A stretch of 64,000 nucleotides of DNA from CAZCPB01 sp044223975 (GTDB taxonomy: Bacteria > Planctomycetota > Phycisphaerae > Phycisphaerales > UBA1924). The number at the start of each line of letters is the position of its first letter. Position 1 is the first letter of the stretch. The notes beneath the pieces are model-generated. The model saw only the letters and a list, made by a program, of their open reading frames with translations. It did not search any database and was not told where the DNA came from. The stretch spans positions 1 through 64,000 of the forward strand of contig JBGALI010000022.1 in the NCBI GenBank assembly GCA_044223975.1. Direction: 5' to 3'. The position numbers were made by a program, and so were the translations under genes. Positions 24,128 through 33,004 of this stretch are shown here, in pieces.

Positions 24128-26203
24128 GTGAAGACATTGTTCATCACAGTCATTGCGGCCGCAAAGCACGCGCTGGCTTCGACCATCATCGCGATGGGGC
24201 AAGCCCCGCCGCCGGACGATGGATGGCAAAGTCTGGATTGTGATCAGGTCAACGGGGTCCCTGTCGTTCGGGTCACCATAAACGATGCCGCCCCAGAGTG
24301 GTTTTTCTTCGAACCGACGCTTGCCTCGTCCACGATTGACGAGGACTACGCCGATCACTTGCGCCTCCCCGCTTCACGCGAGCCCGCAAAGGAGAATCTC
24401 GCGGGGCGCGGCGACGCTCGCGTCGACGCCGAGATCACTCTGGCTGGTCGCCACCTCGCATCGCGCTCGTTTCTCACAAGCTCCGTATCCCGCCGATGGT
24501 CGCCCACCGCAAGGATTGTCCCGCGCGGCACCTTGCGAGCGGAACTATTCGCAGGCTGCGCTGTGCGCATTGATCTTCGCGGAAATTCGATCAAAATCCG
24601 ACCGAGCCTCGGCTATCTCGCGTCCGGAGCAATCGTTCCCTGCCTTTCCGGTGAGACGGGCCTGATCGTGCCCCTGACCGCCGAGATTGGTGGGCAGCGG
24701 GTCGGCATCTTCGCGGAAATGGCGCTGGGAATTGCGGCCCCATGCCGCATCCATACTCAATGGTTCGATCAGGCCGTGGGCGCTCGACTCGCGGTGAGAG
24801 CTGCGCCCGCCTGGGATCGCGCGCTGCGGAATGTGCGGATTGGGGGCTTGCAACTTGATGAAGTGCCTATCGCAAAGTCCGCCTCTCGAGAGGCCGCAGG
24901 CCGATTCAACAATGGCTTTGTGGGCCGGTCGTTCCTGGAGCGGTTCATCGTGACCGTCGACGCGGATCGGCAACGGATTGTCCTGGAACCGGGCGAGGAT
25001 TGGCAGCGACCGTTTGAACCGTTGACGGCCACGCGTCCAGCACCGCCGCAATCTACTACTCCCTGGCAGCTTGTTGAATCGCGGTTCGTGGGAGATCGAG
25101 TCTTTGTTCGAGCCGTGGTCGAAGGCGGGACCGCGACCTGGATGCTCCTCGACTCGGGCTCTCCACATTGCGTCATCGACTCGAGTATGGCGCGAGACCT
25201 CGGAATTGAGATTCTCCCGGCAGCGCCGGATCCCGTCGTCGATCCCACGTCTCTCTTCCCGCTTTCGTCCACTCCCCCTCGACCCATCCGTATCGGCACC
25301 TGCCGCTTCCAGCCTCGTTCCCTAAAAATTGCGCCGCTCTCGGATCGCCTGCAAGCGGCTGCCGGCTGCGAGATTTTGGGACTCCTGGGGATCGAGTTCT
25401 TCTTGGAGAACGCGGTACGGGTTAATTTCAAGACTCGGGAGGTTCGCGTGTGCCCCTCTTCCGCCGTGGGGAATGACATCACGGGCGAAGTGGTTCCGTT
25501 CGGGTTCTCGGCTGGCGGACCGGCGATCTTGGCTCTTCTGAACTCTGCGACCGGTGAGTCGCTGGGCATTCCACTCGTGGTGGACACGGGTTTTACTGGC
25601 ACTTTTGCGCTGCCGTTGAGTGACGCGTTGCGGGTCGATCCCAACGTCGGAAAGCTCCAGCGGGGAATGGCGGGCATGACGCTTTACGGTCCGGCATCGG
25701 GCGCTACATTCCGCGTGGACTCGTTTACCGTTGGTTCGCGAGTGCTCAAGTCTGTGCGAGCCGTGGCGTTCGAACAAGCTCCGCCGTTCGACCGCTGGGG
25801 AGCGCTGCTCGGCACGGATATTCTGAGGCGCTTTGAGGTGACCTTCGACTTGTCTCTTATGCGAGTCGTGCTGGAGCCCAACGAAGACTTCGATCGGCCC
25901 TTCTTGCGTCGTTGGTGTGGGCTGCTTGTGGAATCGTGCGCCGCAGAAGGCGCCACTCCGGAGGCGGATCGCGAGCTGCGCGTCACGCGCGTAGAGCGCG
26001 GGTCACCCGCGGCTCAAAGCAACCTGCGCGCCGGGGATGCTGTTCTCTCGATCAACGGTGTTTCGATGAAGTCCGTTCCTGTCCCCGAGTTTCTCCATCA
26101 CATTGCGCACAGCTTCGGCGACATCGCGCTGCGCATTCGCCGTGACGGTGAAGTTCTTGACGTCACAATTGTCCCGTCCGAAGCGGAGGGCTCTATGCCC
26201 TGA
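24128..26203 (+). CDS. Triple retropepsin-like aspartic protease-fold protein with PDZ domain
   Basis: 691 residues from GTG 24128 with an N-terminal hydrophobic signal-like stretch. Three related modules are seen. Module 1 (about 35-300) has FFFEPTLASSTIDEDYADHL where the catalytic DTG is expected, so it looks inactive. Module 2 (about 305-470) has TWMLLDSGSPHCVIDSSMAR and module 3 (about 475-600) has PLVVDTGFTGTFALPLSDAL, both with the Asp-Ser/Thr-Gly core. Repeated (F)xxRFxVTxDxxRxxLEPxxDxxRPF units end each module. A PDZ domain (about 615-685, VERGSPAAQSNLRAGDAVLS) follows. Probably a periplasmic protease or peptide-binding protein. Confidence 0.8.
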   Translation: MKTLFITVIAAAKHALASTIIAMGQAPPPDDGWQSLDCDQVNGVPVVRVTINDAAPEWFFFEPTLASSTIDEDYADHLRLPASREPAKENLAGRGDARVDAEITLAGRHLASRSFLTSSVSRRWSPTARIVPRGTLRAELFAGCAVRIDLRGNSIKIRPSLGYLASGAIVPCLSGETGLIVPLTAEIGGQRVGIFAEMALGIAAPCRIHTQWFDQAVGARLAVRAAPAWDRALRNVRIGGLQLDEVPIAKSASREAAGRFNNGFVGRSFLERFIVTVDADRQRIVLEPGEDWQRPFEPLTATRPAPPQSTTPWQLVESRFVGDRVFVRAVVEGGTATWMLLDSGSPHCVIDSSMARDLGIEILPAAPDPVVDPTSLFPLSSTPPRPIRIGTCRFQPRSLKIAPLSDRLQAAAGCEILGLLGIEFFLENAVRVNFKTREVRVCPSSAVGNDITGEVVPFGFSAGGPAILALLNSATGESLGIPLVVDTGFTGTFALPLSDALRVDPNVGKLQRGMAGMTLYGPASGATFRVDSFTVGSRVLKSVRAVAFEQAPPFDRWGALLGTDILRRFEVTFDLSLMRVVLEPNEDFDRPFLRRWCGLLVESCAAEGATPEADRELRVTRVERGSPAAQSNLRAGDAVLSINGVSMKSVPVPEFLHHIAHSFGDIALRIRRDGEVLDVTIVPSEAEGSMP

Positions 26204-26273
26204 GGCGTGTGCCGCAAGGCCGCCGCTCGCAAAAGCCGTTGCCATGAGCTGCTCGGCGTCGAGCTCAGGCCCC

Positions 26274-27680
26274 TTAGCTCCCGCCTTTTCCGTTCTTCCC
26301 CATGCACCGCGCCAGGATGAACGCCAGCTCCAGCGACTGCTGATAGTTCAAGCGCGGATCGCACGGCGAGGCGTAGTTGAGGTGCAGGGTCTGCTCGGTG
26401 ACGCCCGCGGCACCTCCGACGCACTCGGTGACGTCTTCGCCCGTGAGTTCGAAGTGCACGCCGCCGAAGACGGTGGCGCACGCGTAGTGCGCGGCGTAGG
26501 TTTCTTCGAGCTCGGCGACGATCGCGTCGAACGAGCGCGTTTTCACGCCGCCGGCGGTGGTGATGCCGTTGCCGTGCATCGGGTCGCAGACCCACAGCAC
26601 GCGCCGGCCCGCGTCGCGCACGGCGGTGAGCAGCGGGGGGAGGGCGGCGGCGACCTTGCCCGCGCCCATGCGGGTGATGATGACGATCTTGCCGGGCTCG
26701 TTGGCGGGGTTGAGCGCGTCGAGCATGGCGAGCAGCTCGTCGGGCCGGGCCTTGGGGCCGACCTTGATGCCCACGGGGTTGGCGATGCCGCGGAAGTACT
26801 CGACGTGGGCGCCGGTGAGCTGGCGCGTGCGCTCGCCGATCCAGGGCATGTGGGTGGAGAGGTTGTACCACCCCTCGCGCCGCGGCACGCGCCTTGTCTG
26901 GGCCGATTCGTACTCGAGGTTCAGGCCCTCGTGGCTGGTGAAGAACTCGGCGCGGGTGAGGTCGTCGACACTCTTCTCGCCCAGCGCCTCCATCAGGCGC
27001 AGGCCGTCGCCGAGGGTCTGCGTGAGGCGCTCGTACTCGGCGCGGCGCTGCGGCGAGAGCGAGGCGTGGGAGAAGAACGAGACGTTCCAGTACTCGGGGT
27101 GGTGCAGGTCGGCGAAACCGCCTTCGACCAGCGCGCGGATGAAGTTGAGCGTGAGGGCCGCGTGCGTGTAGCCGCGGACGAGCAGCGCGGGATCGGGCGT
27201 GCGGCTCTTGAGATCAAAGCCCGCGCGGTTGACCAGGTCGCCGTAGTAGCTGGGGAGCGAGACTTCGCGCCCGTCGACGGTGCGGGTCTCGGTGGCGCTC
27301 GAGCGCGGCTTGGCGTACTGGCCGGCGAAGCGGCCCACGCGGACCACCGGCTTCTTGCCGGCGTACACCAGGACCATGGACATCTGGAGGAGGATCTTGA
27401 GCTTGTTGGTGATGATCTCGGGGCGGCAGTCGTCGATGGTCTCGGCGCAGTCGCCGCCCTGGAGCAGGAACCGCTTGCCCGCCTGCGCGTCGGCGATGAG
27501 CGCCTTGAGTCGCTCGATCTCCCAGCTGGTGACCAAGGGGGGCAGGGCGCGGAGCTGCGCGATGGACTCGGCCAGGGCCTTGGCGTCGGGGTAGTGGATC
27601 TCCTGCGCGTGCGGCTTGGCCCGCCAGGAGTCCGGGGTCCATGGTGCGGCGGCGGGCGATTGAGGATGCTGTGGGGTCAA
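26274..27680 (-). CDS. Class II 3-deoxy-7-phosphoheptulonate synthase (DAHP synthase)
   Basis: 468 residues, the usual length for plant-type (class II) enzymes. Family landmarks are LPPLVTSWEIERLK, LQGGDCAETI, VVRVGRFAGQYAKPRSS, EYFRGIANPVGIKVGP, RMGAGKVAAALPPLL and CDPMHGNG. The enzyme condenses phosphoenolpyruvate with erythrose 4-phosphate, the first step of the shikimate pathway to aromatic amino acids. It stands alone, transcribed away from the neighbouring basic-protein gene; no other aro genes are in the window. Confidence 0.95.
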   Translation of the reverse strand: MTPQHPQSPAAAPWTPDSWRAKPHAQEIHYPDAKALAESIAQLRALPPLVTSWEIERLKALIADAQAGKRFLLQGGDCAETIDDCRPEIITNKLKILLQMSMVLVYAGKKPVVRVGRFAGQYAKPRSSATETRTVDGREVSLPSYYGDLVNRAGFDLKSRTPDPALLVRGYTHAALTLNFIRALVEGGFADLHHPEYWNVSFFSHASLSPQRRAEYERLTQTLGDGLRLMEALGEKSVDDLTRAEFFTSHEGLNLEYESAQTRRVPRREGWYNLSTHMPWIGERTRQLTGAHVEYFRGIANPVGIKVGPKARPDELLAMLDALNPANEPGKIVIITRMGAGKVAAALPPLLTAVRDAGRRVLWVCDPMHGNGITTAGGVKTRSFDAIVAELEETYAAHYACATVFGGVHFELTGEDVTECVGGAAGVTEQTLHLNYASPCDPRLNYQQSLELAFILARCMGKNGKGGS

Positions 27681-27932
27681 GGGGGATCCGTGAAGAGTTG
27701 GGGAGTGAACGGGCAGGTGAGGCGAGCGGGGGCAGGCGGCCCGCGCCGGGCCATGTTCTATCGGGATTCTTGAGGGCTCGGCTCATCAGGGCGCGGGAAA
27801 GCGCCGATGGCGTCGAGATGCCGCGATTCCCCCTGGGGCGCGGCACGAGGTCCGGAACGTCTGCCGGGCCCCACGCACACGGCCGAGCGCCCCGAGTTTG
27901 CGGGTGACCTCGGCGTCACTGGAGCACGCAGA

Positions 27933-28202
27933 ATGGCCACCCGCACTTCCCGCAAGTCCAGCTCGCGCCGCAAGGCCCGCACTTCCGGCCGCCGCAAGGC
28001 GACCACCGCCAGGCGGAGCTGGAGCAAGAAGAGTCGCTGGACCAGCACGGCCCGCAAGAGCGGCCGCAAGATGATGAAGAAGGGCCGCAAGACCGCGTCG
28101 CGCAAGCGCCGCACGGTCCGCGCCCGCAAGCTGCGTCTGGTCGGCACGCGCGCGACGCGGCGCACGAGCACGGCCCGCCGCTCATACCGGCGCGCCGCCT
28201 GA
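27933..28202 (+). CDS. Histone-H1-like Lys/Arg-rich basic protein
   Basis: 89 residues, about half Lys/Arg with Ser/Thr/Ala filling (TRTSRKSSSRRKARTS, RKMMKKGRKTASRKRRTVRA). The ATG has GGAG 8 nt upstream, and a strong terminator follows the stop. The composition matches bacterial histone-H1-like nucleoid proteins, so DNA or RNA binding is likely, without any structured domain. It is transcribed alone. Low sequence complexity means homology cannot be judged from composition only. Confidence 0.75.
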   Translation: MATRTSRKSSSRRKARTSGRRKATTARRSWSKKSRWTSTARKSGRKMMKKGRKTASRKRRTVRARKLRLVGTRATRRTSTARRSYRRAA

Positions 28203-28234
28203 GCGCCGGGCGCACAGAATTGGATTGATCGCAG

Positions 28235-28260
28235 GGCCCGGGCCACCGCCCGGGCCTTTT
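28235..28260 (+). terminator. Rho-independent terminator after basic-protein gene
   Basis: Stem GGCCCGGG / CCCGGGCC with a 6-nt loop, followed directly by TTTT. It is 33 nt after the stop of the basic-protein gene and also separates it from the convergent dockerin-type gene. Confidence 0.85.
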
Positions 28261-28294
28261 CATTGGCGGACGGAGTCGGGACGAACGCGTGGGC

Positions 28295-29938
28295 TCAGCA
28301 CCCCTGCTCGAACGCGGCCGTGAACAGCTCGAAATCCAGGCCGTTCACAAAGGTATCACCGTTGATGTCGGCGCTGGAATCGGCGGTGCTGAAAGCCAGC
28401 GAAAACTCGTCGAAGTCGACGCCGTTGGCGAAGCCGTCGCCGTTGAAGTCCGCCAGGCACAGCGCGATGCGGGCCGAGACCAGCGCGCTGGTGTTGTTGG
28501 TGAAGCCGAGCTTGAAGACCAGCGTGCCCGACGTGCTGAACTGGATGTAGCCGCTCTGCGGGTCGCCCTGGTCGAAGACGATCTGGGCGATGGTGCGCGT
28601 GTCGCCGGGGCCGACGGTGAAGGGGTCGCCTGTGCGCACGATCGGGTACTGCGTGCCGCGCCCGTCGGAGGCGATGAGCGCGAACGTGCTGGTCTGCGGC
28701 AGGCCGCTCGCGGAACGCAGCGAGGTGGTGAACGCCACACGCCCGGTGGGCGTGAGACCGGGGCGTCCGAGCACACCGAAGTTCACGCCCGCGGCAAGGC
28801 CGGGGACCTGCGCGCCCTCGCGCGCCACGAGCGCCAGCCCCGCCTTGGCGTCGGTGGACCAGATCGCCGAGTTGCTCGAAGAATCGACGCCCGTGCCGAC
28901 CATGGAGCCCCAGAAGAGCATCAGGATCGAGTCGGCCTGCTGCACGTGGCGCGCCAGCTCGGCGATGGTGGCGCCGGAGACGCCGGGCGCCGAGGCCCCT
29001 TCGCGGGCGACGATCTGCGGCACACCGGACGCGGTGCGCCACACGCTCCCGTCGTTGGTCGCGCCCACGGCCGGCCCGGAGACGCGGGCCCAGAACGCGA
29101 CGTTTCCGTTCATGTCGAGGCGCGGCGTGGTGTCGAGGTCGGCGAAGACGACGTTGGCGTTCAGACCAGGGGCCTGCTGACCGGTGCGCGCGACCAAGTG
29201 AAGGCCGCCGGCGTCGGACCAGATGCCCGATTCCGGCACGGTCTGTCCGGGGTACGTCACGGTCGCCCAGAAGGCGGTGGCGCCCAGGACGTTCTGCGCG
29301 GGCTGGCCGAGGACCAGGAACGTTGCCGCGGCGTTGCTCGCGCCGGGCGCGGGGTCGCCGGCCTTCACAACCGTGGAAACGGGCCCGGATCGCGTCGAGT
29401 AGAGCGATGAGCCGTCGCCGGCACGGAAGACAGTGGCTCCCGAGTCGTTGAGCGAGAGAAGCCCGAGCACCGGAGCCTGCGCCGTTTCGCGCGCGATCAA
29501 CGAGAGCGGGCCGCCGGTCTCGATGAGCTGGCCGAGGTTGGTGGGATAGCTGAACGCCCCGGAGCCGAGCGAGGCCGTGAGCGCAAGCTGCCCGGTGTTG
29601 TTCCACGCGGGTGTGCCCAAGCCGACGTAGAGGTCGGCGGTCCCGGGGACCGGGTCGCTCTCACGGAGCAGGAGCGCCAGCGCGCCCGTGCGGTCGGTCC
29701 ACAGAGAGCCGTCGTTGGAGGTGGTCACGCCCGTGCCGGCAAGGCGGGCCCAGAAGACCACGTGGCCGAGGTCATCGATGCGCGGGTCGGCCACGGCGTC
29801 GAACGTGATCCCGCTCAGCCCCGGGGCGGCCTGGCCCGAGGTGGCGATGACGGAATAGGTCACGGGGCCTGCCGCGGCGGACGACACGCAGGCGGCGGCA
29901 CCGGCCAGGGCGACGAGCGATCGCGTGAGACTTTTCAT
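28295..29938 (-). CDS. Secreted repeat protein with GC-type dockerin tail
   Basis: 547 residues from ATG 29938 (GGAG about 7 nt upstream); the frame is open further but that part is antisense to the divergent gene. Signal peptide MKSLTRSLVALAGAAACVSS. The body holds repeats of about 60-70 residues with the theme (V/L)AR(E/T)G(A/Q)(Q/A)APG(L/V), as in LVARTGQQAPGLNANVVFAD and IVAREGASAPGVSGATIAEL, spaced by GxVAFWA strands. This is common in planctomycete 'choice-of-anchor' proteins. The last 50 residues contain two Ca-binding-like loops (DFNGDGFANGVDF, DINGDTFVNGLDF) and end FEQGC. Extracellular or surface role inferred. Confidence 0.82.
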   Translation of the reverse strand: MKSLTRSLVALAGAAACVSSAAAGPVTYSVIATSGQAAPGLSGITFDAVADPRIDDLGHVVFWARLAGTGVTTSNDGSLWTDRTGALALLLRESDPVPGTADLYVGLGTPAWNNTGQLALTASLGSGAFSYPTNLGQLIETGGPLSLIARETAQAPVLGLLSLNDSGATVFRAGDGSSLYSTRSGPVSTVVKAGDPAPGASNAAATFLVLGQPAQNVLGATAFWATVTYPGQTVPESGIWSDAGGLHLVARTGQQAPGLNANVVFADLDTTPRLDMNGNVAFWARVSGPAVGATNDGSVWRTASGVPQIVAREGASAPGVSGATIAELARHVQQADSILMLFWGSMVGTGVDSSSNSAIWSTDAKAGLALVAREGAQVPGLAAGVNFGVLGRPGLTPTGRVAFTTSLRSASGLPQTSTFALIASDGRGTQYPIVRTGDPFTVGPGDTRTIAQIVFDQGDPQSGYIQFSTSGTLVFKLGFTNNTSALVSARIALCLADFNGDGFANGVDFDEFSLAFSTADSSADINGDTFVNGLDFELFTAAFEQGC

Positions 29939-30044
29939 GATCGTCTCCACTTCTGCACGGGTCAGTTTACGCGCACGGCGCGGGCGACCCCAAAGAATCG
30001 TGCTCCAAAACGCGACAGCAGATTTCTGGGAACACTTGCTACAG

Positions 30045-30075
30045 ATACCGCAACCTCGCCGACCGGTTGCGGTAT
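30045..30075. promoter_or_regulatory. 11-bp inverted repeat between divergent genes
   Basis: ATACCGCAACC and GGTTGCGGTAT, perfectly complementary, separated by 9 nt. It lies about 107 nt upstream of the dockerin gene and 96 nt upstream of the pseudopilin-like gene, so it could be an operator acting on both or a transcript hairpin. Confidence 0.5.
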
Positions 30076-30170
30076 TTCCCGGTCGAGCGCGGAATTCGTC
30101 GTCGGGCGGCTTGGTCTGAGTGAGGGGTTTCACACCCGCCCGCCCGAGGTAACTCACAAAGGAGTACGGC

Positions 30171-31163
30171 ATGCTCAGCAACCCTCCGCGGTCCCACGAT
30201 CGAAAGGCCCTGGTCTGGGGGGAATTGCTGATAGGACTCGCGGCCGCGGTCGTCCTCGCGGCCCTGCTGGTCGTCGCCTCGTCGCGCTCCCGCTCGATCG
30301 CCCAGCTCGGCGAGTCGGTCGCCAACCTCAGGACGATCTCCGGCGCGTTTGCGATGTACGGCCCCGACAACCAGGACCGCGTGCTGGGCTTTTCGTGGCG
30401 GGCGGGGACGACACCGAGCCAGTTCCCCGACCTCAAGACCGCCGTCAGCAATGTCGACGCGGCGGTCTGCCAGGCGGCGGACATCGCGCGGCGGCGCACC
30501 GGCAGCAGCACCCTGCCGCGGATCTCGAGCTGGATACCGCACGTGCAGGCGTGGAACTTCCTGGTGGCCGACTACCTGAACCTGCCGCTGCCCTCGAAGG
30601 TGTTCATCTCTCCGGGCGATGACCTTCGCACGGCGCTGGCGTCGGACCCGACGAACTGGGCCGGGGACACGGTACTGTACCGATCGGCGCTGGCCACGAG
30701 CTACGAGGTCACCGCCGCGGCGTGGGGCGGGCCGGATTCGGGTCCGAACGCGGTCACGCAGGACGGCCAGGCGTACAACCTCTTCGTGGTTCCGTCGACC
30801 GCCCTGGTGACCACGCATCTCCTGAGCGAAGTCGCTTTCCCCGGGCAGAAGGCGCTGGCGTTCGACCGCTACCAGTGGTACTACGGTCCGCGCCAAGGCT
30901 TCTTCATGTACGAGGAGGCCCGCTTCCCGGTCGCTGCTTTTGACGGGTCGGTCCAAGTGCGCCGCGGCGGCAACTGCAACCCGGGCTGGAGGCCGGCCGC
31001 CCCCGCGGTCCAGTTCCCGTCGTACATCACCTACAACGCCGACGCATCGAGCAGGCTCCCTCCCCCGCTGACCAACCCCAACGGCGATCTCCTCTTGGGG
31101 CGGCTGCGGTTCACGCGCGGCGCTCTGGGGGGGCGGGACTTCGAGGGCCCCGAGGTGCACTGA
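30171..31163 (+). CDS. Pseudopilin-like membrane-anchored protein (copy 1)
   Basis: 330 residues. One N-terminal membrane helix (about 17-38, ELLIGLAAAVVLAALLVVAS) follows a short polar start and leads into a helix LGESVANLRTISGAFAMYG, the layout of type II secretion pseudopilins and planctomycete DUF1559-like proteins, though without a classical GF-x-L-x-E cleavage site. The large C-terminal domain shares NAVTQDGQAYN, (F/Y)GPRxGFFMY(E/D)EA and a G-(R)DF(E/D) ending with the next gene. AAGGAG lies about 7 nt before the ATG. Function unknown; a periplasmic or surface filament-related role is possible. Confidence 0.65.
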   Translation: MLSNPPRSHDRKALVWGELLIGLAAAVVLAALLVVASSRSRSIAQLGESVANLRTISGAFAMYGPDNQDRVLGFSWRAGTTPSQFPDLKTAVSNVDAAVCQAADIARRRTGSSTLPRISSWIPHVQAWNFLVADYLNLPLPSKVFISPGDDLRTALASDPTNWAGDTVLYRSALATSYEVTAAAWGGPDSGPNAVTQDGQAYNLFVVPSTALVTTHLLSEVAFPGQKALAFDRYQWYYGPRQGFFMYEEARFPVAAFDGSVQVRRGGNCNPGWRPAAPAVQFPSYITYNADASSRLPPPLTNPNGDLLLGRLRFTRGALGGRDFEGPEVH

Positions 31164-31262
31164 AGAAATGGGGGTTTTCCACGCGCCGGATTGTGTTCCC
31201 GGGGGCTCTCCTTCCGTATATCGTTGGTGTTCGCTCGTGGGCACCTTCGGGGAGAGTCATCC

Positions 31263-32237
31263 GTGCGGACCATCTCTCGCCGGGCGTTTGCGGTTTCCGA
31301 CCTTGCCGCGCTGATCGCGGTCGTCGGGGTGATGCTGTGCCTCGTGGCGGTGGTGGGGGCCCGCCCGCGGGCGCTGGCCAGCCTCAGCCAGACCATCGCC
31401 AACATCAAGCAGATCTCCGACACGATCGCGACGTACGGGTCCGACAACGCCGACCTGGCGCCGGGGTTCTCGTGGAAGAAGGGCTCAAGCCCGAGTTCGT
31501 ACGCCGACCTCAAGACCGCGGCCACGGACCTTGAAGCCGCGGCGAACCAGTTCGTCGACATCGTGCGCCGCCGCTCGAACGTGCCGAACTTCGCCAAGCT
31601 CGCGAGCTTCGCCCCGCACCCCTCGTTCCTGCACGTGATGCTCGCCGACTACATCAACGCGCCCCTGCCTCAGGCGTTCACGGTCTCGCCCGAGGACAAG
31701 AACCTGATCAAGTGGTCGAGCGACCCCAGCAAGTGGCAACAGAACGGCGCGCCCAACGCGCAGTCGCCGTTCCGCAGCTCCTACGAGATCTGCTACGGGC
31801 TCTGGGCCCTGACCGACTCGGGGTCCAACGCCGTCACGCAGGACGGCCAGGCGTGGAACATCTTCACGATCCCCACCGCCACGGTGTTCGGGCAGCGGCA
31901 GCTCTCGGCGGTCACGTACCCGGCGTACAAGGCCCAGGTCTGGGACCTCTTTCAGCGCCACTACGGGCCGCGCGTCGGGTTCTTCATGTACGACGAGGCC
32001 CACGTGCCCGTCGCGATGTTCGACGGCAGCGTGAACGTGCGAGCGGGCAAGAACGCCAACAGCGGGTGGAAGCCGCAGACCCCCGCCAGCACGTTCTGGT
32101 CCAACGTCACCTACCAGCCGGGGGCCAACGACCCGCCGGCGCTGAGCGGGGGCGGGTCCGACGTGCTCCGCGGCAAGTTCCGCTGGACGCGCAAGACCGT
32201 GGCCGGCCGCGACTTCGACGCCGGCGAAGTGAACTGA
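31263..32237 (+). CDS. Pseudopilin-like membrane-anchored protein (copy 2)
   Basis: 324 residues from GTG 31263, preceded by GGGGAGAG about 8 nt away. It repeats the plan of the preceding gene: a membrane helix (about 12-32, LAALIAVVGVMLCLVAVVGA), then LSQTIANIKQISDTIATYGS, then a globular part with SGSNAVTQDGQAWNIFTIPT, HYGPRVGFFMYDEAHVPVAM and a terminal AGRDFDAGEVN. Clearly a tandem duplicate, diverged to roughly half identity by eye. No catalytic motif seen. Both proteins are probably inner-membrane anchored with the bulk outside. Confidence 0.65.
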   Translation: MRTISRRAFAVSDLAALIAVVGVMLCLVAVVGARPRALASLSQTIANIKQISDTIATYGSDNADLAPGFSWKKGSSPSSYADLKTAATDLEAAANQFVDIVRRRSNVPNFAKLASFAPHPSFLHVMLADYINAPLPQAFTVSPEDKNLIKWSSDPSKWQQNGAPNAQSPFRSSYEICYGLWALTDSGSNAVTQDGQAWNIFTIPTATVFGQRQLSAVTYPAYKAQVWDLFQRHYGPRVGFFMYDEAHVPVAMFDGSVNVRAGKNANSGWKPQTPASTFWSNVTYQPGANDPPALSGGGSDVLRGKFRWTRKTVAGRDFDAGEVN

Positions 32238-32299
32238 ACAACCGCCATGGCATGCCGCGGTACACTCGGCTCGAGCCGGTGCGCTCCCGGAGCATTTCC

Positions 32300-32917
32300 A
32301 TGGCCCGAATCGCGATTGCGTCGCTGCTGACGGTCCTGCTCGCGGGCTTGGGAGGGTGCGGCGGGCACGCGCTCTACCGGAACGAACCTGCCTTTGAATA
32401 CCGCGTCGCGGGGCTGAAGAAGGTCGACTTCGAACGCCTCGCCGACGGACAGTTCCCTTCGCGACCCGTCACGCTCAACTCCCAAACGTACACCTCCCTC
32501 AGCGGCGACGGGATCGTGATCGATTCGCCATCGGGGGCGGCACTGGGCGTGGTCGAAAGCGCGCACGGCTCGCTCAACGTGCCGCGCAACCCCGACGGGC
32601 CGGTGGTCGTGGCGGCCGCCGGTGACGGAAGTGTTCGCGTCACTCTGCCGCCGAGCGTGTACTCGGTCGGCCTGTGGGTCTACGGCCGCGAGAGTCATGG
32701 CCAAGCGGACGGCGGAGCCGTGAAGGTGGTGTACGCGAGCGGCGCGAAAGAAGAGACGATCACGGTTCCTCCGATGGACCCGCACCGACCCGCCCCGGCC
32801 TTCGTGGGGATCGTCAGCTTCGACCCAATCACGTCCCTTACGTGGTTGCCGCCGGTGGCGGCGGGGCCCTCCTCGGGAACCGGCATCGCCGGGCTCACGA
32901 TCGAGACTCGCCATTAA
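32300..32917 (+). CDS. Putative lipoprotein, unknown function
   Basis: 205 residues from ATG 32300, with GGAG 8 nt upstream. The signal is MARIAIASLLTVLLAGLGGC, whose LGGC is a good lipobox. The mature protein is beta-rich, with VDFERLADGQFPSRPVTLNS and YTSLSGDGIVIDSP near its start, resembling the carbohydrate-binding-like 'choice-of-anchor' domains with a DF(E/D)xLAxG opening. It follows the pseudopilin-like pair on the same strand and may be co-transcribed with it. Confidence 0.65.
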   Translation: MARIAIASLLTVLLAGLGGCGGHALYRNEPAFEYRVAGLKKVDFERLADGQFPSRPVTLNSQTYTSLSGDGIVIDSPSGAALGVVESAHGSLNVPRNPDGPVVVAAAGDGSVRVTLPPSVYSVGLWVYGRESHGQADGGAVKVVYASGAKEETITVPPMDPHRPAPAFVGIVSFDPITSLTWLPPVAAGPSSGTGIAGLTIETRH

Positions 32918-33004
32918 TTCGCGCTCCGAAACCGGCTTGCGTCGATGAACGGGGTCCCGTATTTTCTGGCTTCTCGCGGGCGGCACCTCGAAGGAGTACG
33001 AGCA

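Noticed and set aside
26103..27773. 556-codon plus-strand frame across the DAHP synthase gene
   Set aside because: Exact antisense of a well-recognised enzyme, with Val/Gly/Asp-biased composition typical of a shadow frame.
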